Source of the DNA: Cytobacillus gottheilii
Lineage (GTDB): Bacteria; Bacillota; Bacilli; Bacillales; Cytobacillaceae
Reading direction: 5' to 3'
Length of the DNA: 64,000 bases
Assembly: GCF_900166665.1 (NCBI RefSeq)
Contig: NZ_LT800494.1
Location: forward strand, 3,921,136 to 3,985,135
Positions within the stretch are counted from its first letter, which is position 1; each line of letters starts with the position of its first letter. Shown one piece after another: positions 1 to 7,728 of this stretch. The notes below the pieces were generated by a model, which made no database searches, was not told where the DNA came from, and saw only the letters and a program-made list of their open reading frames with translations. The translations under genes and the position numbers were made by a program.

Positions 1-27
1 GAGGGCACTGAAAAAGTCCATTTAAGT

Positions 28-60
28 CAGTGAAACATTTACTGTTTCACTGGCTTTTTG
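28..60 (+). terminator. Inward-facing terminator-like hairpin at the left IS end
   Basis: CAGTGAAACA (28-37) pairs perfectly with TGTTTCACTG (43-52) across a 5-base loop, and GCTTTTTGTTTT follows. It lies upstream of the transposase start, so its likely role is to block read-through transcription into the transposase gene. Confidence 0.6.
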
Positions 61-102
61 TTTTATAATAGAGGTATTAACTTATCGCAGGTGGTATATA
101 AA

Positions 103-1554
103 ATGATCTCCAACCAACAATCCCTTAGTTTCAGCCCCTATTTACAGATATACGATCTTGTTGTTCCACAAGATAATATGCTTCGTCAAATCAATGATCT
201 TGTGGACTTCAGCTTTATTCTAGAAGAGTTAGAATCAAAGTACTGTCTAGATAACGGTCGTAATGCCGTTCACCCGATCCGTATGTTCAAATATCTCTTG
301 CTTAAATCCATTTTTAATTTATCAGATGTAGATGTGGTCGAACGATCAAAGTATGATATGTCCTTTAAATACTTCCTTGAAATGGCGCCAGAAGATCCTG
401 TTATTGACCCCAGTTCCCTAACGAAGTTTCGTAGGCTTCGTCTAAAAGATGTGGATTTATTAGATATGCTTATAAATAAAAGTGTTGAAATCGCATTAGA
501 GAAAGACATCATTAAAAGTAAAACGATTATTGTTGACTCAACTCACACAAAATCCCGTTATAATCAAAAGTCCGTTAAAGAATTTTTACAGGAAAAATCA
601 AAGAATGTACGTCGGTCTGTCTACCAAATCGATGAATCGATGAAAGAGAATTTACCGGCCAAAACAACAACGAATAGTGTTGAAGATGAATTACAGTACT
701 GCGAAGATCTTATTACCGCCATCGAATCAGAGCCAAGAATTTCAGAATTACCTGCGGTGAAAGAAAAGTTAAATGTATTAAAAGAAGTCGTTGAGGATTG
801 TACAGAACAGTTGAGTTTTTCCATGGATCCAGATGCCAAAGTAGGACATAAATCGGCAGACTCCTCTTTTTTTGGATACAAAACACATTTGGCAATGGCT
901 AACGAACGGATTATTACGGCAGCGGTGATCACAACTGGAGAGAAAAGTGATGGAAAATATCTTCAAGAATTAGTTGAAAAAAGCATCAAAACAGGAATGG
1001 AAATTAAAACGGTTATTGGAGATACGGCCTATTCTGAGAAAGAAAATATTCGTTATATAAAAGAAGAAAATTTGGAACTTGTTTCAAAATTGCATCCACA
1101 TGTAACGCATGGTACGCGAAAAAAAGAGGACGAATTCACGTTTAATAAAGATGCAGGAATATATGTGTGTAAGGCTGGCCATTTGGCGATCCAAAAGAAA
1201 TTTGAAGAAAGAAAAGGTCAAGATCGAAATCCAAGAATTAAATATTTATTTGATACGAATAAATGCAACACTTGTCCCTTACAAGAGGGCTGTTATAAAA
1301 AAGGAGCGAAAACAAAATCCTATTCTGTCACAATAAAATCGACAGAGCATAAAGATCAGGAAGCATTTCAAAAGACGGTTAAATTTAAAGAGCTATCTCG
1401 AAATCGATATAAGATTGAGGCTAAGAATAGCGAATTAAAACATGCACACGAGTATGAAACAGCGAAATCCTCGGGTTTATTTGGCATGCAAATTCAAGGG
1501 GCAACCACCATATTTGCGGTAAATATAAAACGAATTCTAAAGTTAATAAAGTAA
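103..1554 (+). CDS. IS1182-family DDE transposase
   Basis: The enzyme cuts and pastes its own insertion sequence. The start is placed at the ATG at 103, where the usual family N-terminus (MISNQQSLSFSPY) begins; an upstream in-frame codon at 58 has no support. Length is 483 residues, normal for the family. The N-terminal third is a helical DUF772-like region. The likely DDE catalytic residues are D145 (IIVDSTHT), D307 (IGDTAYSE) and about E439 (IEAKNSELKH). Cysteines around residues 390-405 (CNTCPLQEGC) may bind a metal. The frame is intact, so the element may be active. Confidence 0.93.
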   Translation: MISNQQSLSFSPYLQIYDLVVPQDNMLRQINDLVDFSFILEELESKYCLDNGRNAVHPIRMFKYLLLKSIFNLSDVDVVERSKYDMSFKYFLEMAPEDPVIDPSSLTKFRRLRLKDVDLLDMLINKSVEIALEKDIIKSKTIIVDSTHTKSRYNQKSVKEFLQEKSKNVRRSVYQIDESMKENLPAKTTTNSVEDELQYCEDLITAIESEPRISELPAVKEKLNVLKEVVEDCTEQLSFSMDPDAKVGHKSADSSFFGYKTHLAMANERIITAAVITTGEKSDGKYLQELVEKSIKTGMEIKTVIGDTAYSEKENIRYIKEENLELVSKLHPHVTHGTRKKEDEFTFNKDAGIYVCKAGHLAIQKKFEERKGQDRNPRIKYLFDTNKCNTCPLQEGCYKKGAKTKSYSVTIKSTEHKDQEAFQKTVKFKELSRNRYKIEAKNSELKHAHEYETAKSSGLFGMQIQGATTIFAVNIKRILKLIK

Positions 1555-1600
1555 GAAAATGGACAACATAGTCCAAAATTAAGGGATTCAGACAAAAATA

Positions 1601-1640
1601 AAGCCAATTTCTTTCTAATAATAGACAGAAATTGGCTTTT
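1601..1640 (+). terminator. Terminator of the transposase gene
   Basis: AAGCCAATTTCT (1601-1612) pairs with AGAAATTGGCTT (1627-1638) and is followed by a run of T. It lies inside the right end of the IS. Confidence 0.75.
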
Positions 1641-1704
1641 TTATCTTTATAAGATTTTACCAGGTTAAAGAAAAACGAAAAACCTTAAGAAAATCAGTGC
1701 CCTC

Positions 1705-1892
1705 AGCATATGCGACGAGGAGGCTCAGCACCCGCCCCGCCGGAAAGCGAGTACCCTGGAGTGGAAATCTAATACTTTTCTTAATCAAGAGCAAATACAA
1801 AAATTAATTTTTTCTTTGGAACGTTTTAGCATTTGTATCGTATATACAGACAAGAAATGTATTGGCATATTCAATGATTGGAGTCCAGCAGA
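1705..1892. repeat. Truncated copy of a dispersed GC-rich repeat next to the IS; rest of gap empty
   Basis: About 1711-1769 matches, in reverse complement, the repeat at 55989-56078. Shared words include GAGGAGGCTCAGC and CCGGAAAGCGAGTA. The copy lacks the outer part present at 55989, and the IS right end lies directly beside it, so the IS appears to have landed in the repeat. The remaining bases up to the next gene are AT-rich with no ORF or clear promoter. Confidence 0.6.
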
Positions 1893-2246
1893 ATGAAGAA
1901 ATATAGTGAATTCAAATTAAATTTAACGCCTTTTGACGCAGCCGTGTTATTAACAGAAATTGAAGAGTTAAAAGAGCTACTTGTCTTTCAGGATTATAAG
2001 TTAACAGAAGAACAGGGTAACCAAATAAGTATCTTAGTATTTGAAAGGTATTATTTTAGAACATCGAGCTTTACCTCTTTAACTGTAGTTTTTGATAATT
2101 TTGAAGGTGAGACCATTATGAAGTGTATTTCTGCCGGGAATGGAGACGGATTGTTTAATTTTGGGTTAGGATCTGGCAAAAACTTCATCAAATCTATCCG
2201 CTCCCCGCTGGAAGACTATATCGTCGAAGTGATTCACGAAGATTAA
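1893..2246 (+). CDS. DUF6054-like small protein, function unknown
   Basis: The product has 117 residues, no signal peptide and no membrane segment. ATG at 1893 is chosen because GGAG at 1880-1883 sits nine bases before it; a TTG at 1878 would overlap that site. The pattern ISILVFERYYFRTSSFTSLTVVF followed by FGLGSGKNF is what I recall of the DUF6054 family of Bacilli, whose role is unknown. It is transcribed alone between the IS and the TspO-like gene. Family assignment is from memory. Confidence 0.6.
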   Translation: MKKYSEFKLNLTPFDAAVLLTEIEELKELLVFQDYKLTEEQGNQISILVFERYYFRTSSFTSLTVVFDNFEGETIMKCISAGNGDGLFNFGLGSGKNFIKSIRSPLEDYIVEVIHED

Positions 2247-2361
2247 CAGCTAATGTATTGCCCTTTTTTAGAGCATTCTCTTGCTTTGTGAAAATCATCA
2301 CGAAAGGAGGATTAAGAAGGAAAAATATGTGGAATATACTCCAGAGAAGGAGGTTTTCTGC

Positions 2362-3093
2362 ATGATATGGATTAGTTCTCTATCCTATATAGTAATGATC
2401 GTTATTAATGCCCTCTCTAATATTCTGCCGATTGGCGGTAGAACAACTGGGGAGATTTCGAATGCACTTGAAGTTCTTTTTACACCGGCTGGCTATGTAT
2501 TCTCGATTTGGAGTGTAATATACATTGGGCTTGGAATCTGGCTCGTTCGGGAATGGATTCGCTACTATAAAGAACGTTCTCTAGACCGCCGTTTGCATAC
2601 CCTATTTATCTTCAGCTCTATTTTGAATTCAAGCTGGATTCTCGTATGGCATAACGGATTATTTCTCCTATCTGTTGCTGTTATGATTCTCTTGCTTATC
2701 ACGTTAATCATGATTTATAAAATAACCACCCATCACTCTTCTAAGATCACTAGATTTCCTTTTTCCCTTTATCTAGGGTGGATTACAGTTGCTTTCCTGG
2801 CTAATATCAGCTATTATGCCATCTTCACGGATGTTGGTTTTATTGTTGAAACACAGATGTATTGGACAATCGGATTACTATTAGTTACCGGATTAATTCC
2901 TGTTTATGTGAGAAAAACATGGAATGATTGGGTATATCCGCTTGTGTTTGTCTGGGCATTTGTTGGCATTACAGTCAGAAACATAGAAGATGCTCCATAT
3001 GTAGGCAGTGTTGCCTTAGGACTGGCGATCGCCATCCTAGCCAGCATATTCCTAGTACACTCAAAGTACGACACAAGTTCAGGTTACGAGTGA
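2362..3093 (+). CDS. TspO/MBR-family (tryptophan-rich sensory) membrane protein
   Basis: The product has 243 residues and about seven hydrophobic segments. The start at 2362 has AGAAGGAGGT before it; an in-frame TTG at 2281 lacks support. The N-terminus ([16 protein letters not shown], then [19 protein letters not shown]) matches the TspO/MBR fold, whose members bind porphyrins or act as sensors in membranes. It is longer than classical five-helix TspO, as are many Bacillus paralogues. Its last 15 bases overlap the 3' end of the convergent liaR-like gene. The ligand is unknown. Confidence 0.75.
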   Translation: MIWISSLSYIVMIVINALSNILPIGGRTTGEISNALEVLFTPAGYVFSIWSVIYIGLGIWLVREWIRYYKERSLDRRLHTLFIFSSILNSSWILVWHNGLFLLSVAVMILLLITLIMIYKITTHHSSKITRFPFSLYLGWITVAFLANISYYAIFTDVGFIVETQMYWTIGLLLVTGLIPVYVRKTWNDWVYPLVFVWAFVGITVRNIEDAPYVGSVALGLAIAILASIFLVHSKYDTSSGYE

Positions 3094-3711
3094 ATGTTTA
3101 AAAGCATAAATGACAGCTTGCGTGCGGTCCTGCACTTGGAGCTTACTTAATATATTGCTTACATGTGTCTTAACTGTTTTTAAGGCAATAAAAAGCTCGT
3201 CAGCGATTTCTTGATTCGTTTTTCCTTCAGTCATTAAGAGGAGTATCTCCATTTCCCTTCCGGTTAGTTCTTCATGGGGCAGGTACTCCTTTTTTTGGCG
3301 CATTTTGACCATCATTTTTCCCGTGACTTCAGGCTCGAGCACTGATTGTCCAGAATAGGTTTGGCGAACTGCTTCTGCAATTTCGCTTGCCTTTGAGGTT
3401 TTTAGCATATAACTAGTCGCACCTGCTTCAAGTGCAGGATAAACTTTTTCATCATCCAGAAAACTCGTCACAATAATAATCTTAGCTTCTGGCCAGCGCT
3501 CAATGATATTTCTGGTCGCTTCAATTCCATCCATTTCCTTCATTACAAGATCCATCAGAATGATATCCGGGCGCAATTCCAACGCCATCTCAATCGCTGT
3601 CCGTCCATTATCTGCCTCGCCAACCACTTCAATATCCGGCTGTGCTGTTAAATAAGAAGAAACCCCTATTCTAACCATTTCATGGTCATCAACAAATAGC
3701 ACTTTAATCAT
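3079..3711 (-). CDS. liaR: LiaR-type response regulator (NarL/FixJ family)
   Basis: This is the transcription factor of the cell-envelope stress system that senses lipid II-targeting antibiotics in Firmicutes. It has 210 residues: a receiver domain with the phosphate acceptor in IILMDLVM near residue 54, then a LuxR-type helix-turn-helix ([12 protein letters not shown] to [12 protein letters not shown]). The start at 3711 ([16 protein letters not shown]) matches the family N-terminus and has AGGAAGG upstream; an extended start at 3738 is less likely. It lies 43 bases downstream of the liaS-like gene. Its likely operator is at 7037-7066, before the liaI-like gene. Confidence 0.9.
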   Translation of the reverse strand: MIKVLFVDDHEMVRIGVSSYLTAQPDIEVVGEADNGRTAIEMALELRPDIILMDLVMKEMDGIEATRNIIERWPEAKIIIVTSFLDDEKVYPALEAGATSYMLKTSKASEIAEAVRQTYSGQSVLEPEVTGKMMVKMRQKKEYLPHEELTGREMEILLLMTEGKTNQEIADELFIALKTVKTHVSNILSKLQVQDRTQAVIYAFKHSLVT

Positions 3712-3754
3712 ACTTTCCATCCTTCCTAAGCTAAGCAATTTCTTTTCCGGCTTA

Positions 3755-4777
3755 TCAGATTAATGGCACCTTCACTTCAAGCCTGGTTCCTTTATCTTTT
3801 AAGCTGATGATCTTTAGTGTTCCGCCTACTTCAACAGCACGTTCATACATATTTTGAAGACCATAAGAACCTGCTTTTGCTTCCTCTACATCAAAGCCTA
3901 CTCCGTCATCAACAACCCTCAGAATTGCATACCCATCTCTTTCAATCAGCAGCACCTCAAGCATTTCCGATTTCGCATGACGAAGAGTGTTCGAGACTGA
4001 TTCCTGCAGTATACGGAATAAGTGATCCTCTACTCCTTTATCAAGAGGAAATTCTTCAAGCTTCCAATTAATATTGATGGTCACTTTCTGCAAAAGCTCA
4101 ACCAGCAGTTCTTCAACCCCTTCTTTTAGGGATTTTCCTTTTAAAGCCGCTGGTCTCAAATGCAGAAGCAAAGCACGCATTTCCAGCTGTGACTGGTGAA
4201 TCATTGCTTCTACCATTTTAAGCTGTTTTGCCTGTCTGTCTTCATCCTTTGTCTTTGTTTCTGTTAATGCGGACATAAGCATGGAAGCAGCAAAAAGCTG
4301 CTGGCTGACAGAATCATGAAGTTCTCTTGCCAGACGGTTCCGTTCCTGTGAAACAATTTCTTGCATTCGGCTTTCAATATCCTCCGCCTTTTCTGTTGCA
4401 AGCTTTTGGGATAATTTTGCCTGTTCAGCAATTTGTTTTTGAATCTTGCCTACACGCTCGGATACAGATTGCAGTTCTCCAGATACCGGCAGCCTGGTCA
4501 AATCAAGCTGGCGTCCTTCTTCGAGCTGATGCAGCCATTCATCTGCCGTGTCAATCTGTTTTCTCCAATGAAAACCTGAGAAAACGCCAAAACTGATGCC
4601 AATGGCCAAACAAATACTCGGCATAAAAATGATAAAAGGAATATCCATAATATCCAGTTCCCAAAGATCCCGCCAATTGTTTAAAGGGAAAACAGTAAAA
4701 AAGGTTAGAGAAAAGGCAGCAAGCAGGAATAATGACAATCCAGCTCCCCACATAATCTGGCGCTGAACTGCACTCAT
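3755..4777 (-). CDS. liaS: LiaS-type sensor histidine kinase
   Basis: This membrane kinase phosphorylates LiaR and is held inactive by LiaF in related bacteria. It has 340 residues, two N-terminal membrane segments (about 8-30 and 45-68) with a short external loop, a HAMP-like and coiled linker, a HisKA_3 dimerisation helix with the phospho-histidine in [14 protein letters not shown] near residue 153, and a HATPase domain ([16 protein letters not shown]). The short extracytoplasmic loop is typical of intramembrane-sensing kinases. Its ATG overlaps the liaF stop by four bases, indicating translational coupling. Confidence 0.9.
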   Translation of the reverse strand: MSAVQRQIMWGAGLSLFLLAAFSLTFFTVFPLNNWRDLWELDIMDIPFIIFMPSICLAIGISFGVFSGFHWRKQIDTADEWLHQLEEGRQLDLTRLPVSGELQSVSERVGKIQKQIAEQAKLSQKLATEKAEDIESRMQEIVSQERNRLARELHDSVSQQLFAASMLMSALTETKTKDEDRQAKQLKMVEAMIHQSQLEMRALLLHLRPAALKGKSLKEGVEELLVELLQKVTININWKLEEFPLDKGVEDHLFRILQESVSNTLRHAKSEMLEVLLIERDGYAILRVVDDGVGFDVEEAKAGSYGLQNMYERAVEVGGTLKIISLKDKGTRLEVKVPLI

Positions 4778-5508
4778 ACTCTTTTCACCTCTAAATTCCC
4801 AGCAAACATAGAACTCACAATTTTAACCTTTTGATGGGCATTCTCATAATCCGCTGTATGAATCTGAAGAGACTGATTAAACATCTTTTCATCCTGCAAG
4901 TCTAAAATTCGGGCTGTACCAGCAAGGGAGGTATGATTCACATAGACTTCCATATCATACGGTACCAGCACTTCGATGTTGCCTATAATATTACGGATAA
5001 AAATGATTGTTTCTCCTTTTGGCAGAACGGTGTAGCTTAAATCAATAACTGTATCCCCCAAACCAGCCTGAATATTAATATCATTCCATTCATACACAGC
5101 TTGAGGTGTTCTTTGCTTTCCGAAAAACACATTTGTAATCAGCGGTTTTTTCTTAACAAGGTTTTCATCTTTTATAGAACTTTTCGATAGATCAATCACT
5201 GGTTTAATATGAGTTGGATTCTTTTTCGTTTGTGAATATTGAATAAGAAAATGAATTAAAATGGCCAGCAATAGAAAGCGGAACGTCAGCATGCTTAATA
5301 CAGAGATAACGAGAAAGATAATGCCTCCCCAAAAAAGCAGTTTACCAAGCTTTTTTGCCATTCGTTTGCTTCCAATATAAATCATGCCCACTTGTACTAA
5401 TAAAGAAAAAATGAGTCCCGAATTAAAAAAGGTAAATTCTAAAAAGAGCATGACAATCCCTATGATGACCAGCCAGCTCGTATAATCACTCTTTATTTTT
5501 TCTTTCAT
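4774..5508 (-). CDS. liaF: LiaF-type negative regulator of LiaRS
   Basis: The product has 244 residues: four hydrophobic segments in the first half (to about residue 90), a charged linker, and a C-terminal LiaF domain (QAGLGDTVIDLSYTVLPKGE, then IRNIIGNIEVLVPYDMEV). In B. subtilis LiaF keeps LiaS silent without envelope stress. The order F-S-R with tight spacing is conserved here. GGAGGG precedes the start. Upstream, where liaG sits in B. subtilis, there is only a duplicated intergenic repeat. Confidence 0.9.
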   Translation of the reverse strand: MKEKIKSDYTSWLVIIGIVMLFLEFTFFNSGLIFSLLVQVGMIYIGSKRMAKKLGKLLFWGGIIFLVISVLSMLTFRFLLLAILIHFLIQYSQTKKNPTHIKPVIDLSKSSIKDENLVKKKPLITNVFFGKQRTPQAVYEWNDINIQAGLGDTVIDLSYTVLPKGETIIFIRNIIGNIEVLVPYDMEVYVNHTSLAGTARILDLQDEKMFNQSLQIHTADYENAHQKVKIVSSMFAGNLEVKRV

Positions 5509-5955
5509 CGGGCTTCCCTCCTTTATAACAGTGGTGCATTCTATTTTCTTTGATGATGTGAATTTATATTCGTATCGAAAAGACGCAGCATACCTGCGCC
5601 TTTAAGATTGGGCTAGCTCTAACGCCTAGCCCCTAGAGGTCTTAAATAATATCTCCAAGAGGTTAAAGAACAACCTTCTAGCCATCTCGCCTTAAGCTTG
5701 GGGCCTACAGGATGTGGGTTGTGCAGACGTTGCCACAGGACGTGGCGCTTTTAGTCTGCGTCCCTTAACCTGAGCAAGGCGTTTCCGCTTTTCTTTTTGT
5801 CTAGCCACAACGCCTAGCCCCTCGAGGTCTTAAGTCAATCTGTCCAGAAGGTTAAAGAACAACCTTCTAGCCATCTCGCCTTAAGCTTGTCGGGGCTGAG
5901 CAAGGCGTTTCCGCTTTTCTTTTTATACTACCATTTTTTTATTCTGTTTTGAGTG
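5509..5955. repeat. Duplicated intergenic repeat between liaH and liaF
   Basis: Two diverged copies lie in tandem at about 5614-5799 and 5800-5925. Each contains ACGCCTAGCCCCT, GAGGTCTTAA, a hairpin built on AACCTTCTAGCCATCTCGCC, and TGAGCAAGGCGTTTCCGC followed by TTTTCTTTTT. The first copy carries about 70 extra bases including a GCAGAC/GTCTGC stem. The words 'cgcctagcccctcgaggtc' are, from memory, part of a repeat common between genes of many Bacillus species. No gene was found here. Confidence 0.75.
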
Positions 5956-6588
5956 TTATTCTGCTTTTTTCATATCTTTTTCAAGCTGAGCGATTTTTGC
6001 ATCAATGGTGCTGCGGTAGTAGGATGTATTGACTTCATGCTCTAGTCTATCAATGTATGTTTCAATCTCATTAAAGCGGGAATATGGCTGATCTGAATAT
6101 TCTTCATTATGCAGGACCTTGCTCATCTGGTGATTGGCACGGGTAATATTCTCTCTGCCCATTAATTCCATTCGGCGCAAATGCATATCTTTTAATTTAT
6201 GCTTCATATCCTCATAATTTCTTTCTAGTTCCAAAAGCTGAGTATTCGTCTGTTTCAGAATTTCCTGAAGGCGGCTCACCCGCTGCTCATAATGTTCATA
6301 TTCCTGCTGAGCAAAAGCCTGCAGTTCTTGCTCGCCCGCAGCAGCCGCAATTTCAGCTTGCTTCTTTCTTTTCTGTGCAAGATCTGCTGCTTCATTATAC
6401 TCACGTGTAAATTCTTCTTTTAGTTGATATTGGCGCTCCAGTAGCTTGCGGACCTTTTCTGTTTCTTGCTCACTTTCTCTTAAATATTGATTTAACATTG
6501 CGATTGGGTTTTTCTTTTCCTTATGATCCAATGCCTCGTTTAAATCTGCTGCAATCGTATTTTTTATGCGTGTAAATAGATTTGACAT
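5956..6588 (-). CDS. liaH: LiaH, PspA/IM30-family phage-shock protein
   Basis: The product is a 210-residue soluble protein that is almost entirely charged coiled coil, beginning LFTRIKNTIAADLNEALD and continuing KNPIAMLNQYLRESEQE, a classic PspA signature. PspA/LiaH proteins form large rings or rods that bind and protect stressed membrane and are the main output of LiaRS. It lies 20 bases downstream of the liaI-like gene and is surely co-transcribed with it. Confidence 0.92.
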   Translation of the reverse strand: MSNLFTRIKNTIAADLNEALDHKEKKNPIAMLNQYLRESEQETEKVRKLLERQYQLKEEFTREYNEAADLAQKRKKQAEIAAAAGEQELQAFAQQEYEHYEQRVSRLQEILKQTNTQLLELERNYEDMKHKLKDMHLRRMELMGRENITRANHQMSKVLHNEEYSDQPYSRFNEIETYIDRLEHEVNTSYYRSTIDAKIAQLEKDMKKAE

Positions 6589-6608
6589 AGTGTATGCTCT
6601 CCTTTTCG

Positions 6609-6959
6609 TTACTTTTTATTGATTTCTGCCCATTGCTTTTCAAAATTTGCAAATGGGTCGTTATGATTTTCTTTCGGAAACGTCTGTTTTTGTTTATTCC
6701 AGTTCTTATATACTAAATAAAGTACATAAGCAGCAGCAATGCCGATAATTGCGGGAATGTTAGATGCCGATGCAAGCAGTGCCGCTAACCCGATAATCCC
6801 CCATCCTGCTTTCTCCAAATTTGAGTTTGCTTTAATAAATTGTTTATAGACGAAATATAAGATGGTGATGCTGATTGCGAGCGCGAGCATTGGACCAATG
6901 TTTCCAATCAAGATCAGCGCCGCTATGCCTCCTGCCATTAGTAAACCGAATTTTTTCAT
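6609..6959 (-). CDS. LiaI-like small membrane protein
   Basis: The product has 116 residues with four hydrophobic stretches in two similar pairs (GPMLALAISITILYFVYK and IPAIIGIAAAYVLYLVYK) and a polar tail ending FANFEKQWAEINKK. It resembles the LiaI/Lmo0954-type membrane anchors that recruit LiaH to the membrane, and is placed exactly as liaI is, directly before liaH. GGAGG precedes the start. It is the first gene downstream of the candidate LiaR operator, so it should be among the most strongly induced. The symbol is omitted because the family is loosely conserved. Confidence 0.7.
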   Translation of the reverse strand: MKKFGLLMAGGIAALILIGNIGPMLALAISITILYFVYKQFIKANSNLEKAGWGIIGLAALLASASNIPAIIGIAAAYVLYLVYKNWNKQKQTFPKENHNDPFANFEKQWAEINKK

Positions 6960-7005
6960 TTCGTTTCCTCCTTTCTTGATATCATCTTACCGTGATTTTA
7001 AAGCT

Positions 7006-7066
7006 TCTATAACGAGCCTCAGCTTTATTTTCATATAAGACTTAAGACGTATAAGTCTTTAAGACT
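7006..7066 (-). promoter_or_regulatory. Candidate LiaR-activated promoter and operator of the liaI-liaH genes
   Basis: On the minus strand a weak promoter reads ATGAAA (7029-7034), 17 bases, TATAGA (7006-7011). Directly upstream of the -35 lie two overlapping dyads: AGTCTTTAAGACT at 7054-7066 (a 13-base palindrome) and AAGACTTA/TAAGTCTT at 7037-7044 and 7052-7059. ACT/AGT-containing dyads are what VraR/LiaR-type regulators recognise, and a site touching the -35 fits an activator. The assignment is inferred from position and symmetry. Confidence 0.55.
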
Positions 7067-7164
7067 GTAACTCATGGAACATTCATCCATGTTCTATTTC
7101 ATGGTTATTTTCAATTTTGGGAGGGGTAGTAAGAGGATAATCGCACTGTAAGGAGGAGAAAAAG

Positions 7165-7668
7165 ATGTTTGGAATCGAAGACTTTTTTCATTTCATTCAA
7201 GCATTCTTCGTGGTGTTTCCTGTTGTAACGATCTTGCATCTAATCGGACATCTAACCTTCGCCTATTTTTTTGGCTGTAAGAAAATGAATGTAGTACTTG
7301 GAGTAGGAAAAAAACTATTTTCAGTGCGAAACATAGAAGTCAGAATGTTTTATTTTTGGCATGGCAGCTGCAGCCTTGGACCTTTGAAATACACGAACAA
7401 ATACTCTCAATGTCTAATCCTGATTGGAGGTTCCTTATTTAATCTACTGGGGATTCTGGTTGTAAATATATTGATCCATGAGAGTATCATTGCTCCTTCT
7501 ATGCTCACATATCAGTTTATTTATTTTTCCATCTATTATGTTTTCTTTGCTTTATTGCCAATGGATTTTCCAGATGGAACGGCAAGCGATGGAAAAATGA
7601 TCTATTCGACTTGGAAGGAAAAAGAGTGCAAGCAAACCTCTCAGGATTGTCAAAGTTTTACCAATTAA
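7165..7668 (+). CDS. Membrane protein with degenerate site-2-protease (M50-like) motifs
   Basis: The product has 167 residues and about four membrane segments. The first helix carries HLIGH, arranged like the HExxH zinc motif of M50 intramembrane proteases but with leucine in place of the catalytic glutamate. The C-terminal part has LLPMDFPDGTASDGK, resembling the second M50 motif with its aspartate. It may therefore be a catalytically dead or highly diverged M50 relative. AAGGAGGAG precedes the start. It lies just upstream of the VanW-type gene in the same direction. Function unknown. Confidence 0.55.
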   Translation: MFGIEDFFHFIQAFFVVFPVVTILHLIGHLTFAYFFGCKKMNVVLGVGKKLFSVRNIEVRMFYFWHGSCSLGPLKYTNKYSQCLILIGGSLFNLLGILVVNILIHESIIAPSMLTYQFIYFSIYYVFFALLPMDFPDGTASDGKMIYSTWKEKECKQTSQDCQSFTN

Positions 7669-7676
7669 CAAATCAC

Positions 7677-7728
7677 ATGAAAGTCCGCGCCACCGCAAAT
7701 AATAAGCTTCGGAGGTGCGGATTTTCAT
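7677..7728 (+). promoter_or_regulatory. Long hairpin covering the ribosome site and start of the VanW-type gene
   Basis: Bases 7677-7695 pair with 7710-7728 across a 14-base loop: 19 positions with one mismatch and two G-U pairs. The right arm contains the only good Shine-Dalgarno (GGAGG, 7711-7715) and the first two bases of the start codon (ATG, 7727). As RNA it should block ribosome access, so it may control translation. It could also serve as a terminator-like structure for the preceding gene, but no T-run follows the stem. Confidence 0.55.

Larger units (their letters stand above)
1..1704 (+). mobile_element. IS1182-family insertion sequence, apparently complete
   Basis: The outer ends form an 11-bp perfect inverted repeat: GAGGGCACTGA at 1-11 and TCAGTGCCCTC at 1694-1704. 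A single DDE transposase gene lies between them. Just inside the left end a hairpin (28-37 with 43-52) followed by a T-rich stretch looks like a terminator that would stop outside transcription entering the transposase. A second terminator hairpin follows the gene (1601-1612 with 1627-1638). A target-site duplication cannot be tested because the left flank is outside the window. Confidence 0.9.

Noticed and set aside
2281-2361. Upstream TTG start for the TspO-like protein
   Set aside because: The extra 27 residues are charged, unlike the family, and AGAAGGAGGT lies right before the internal ATG at 2362.
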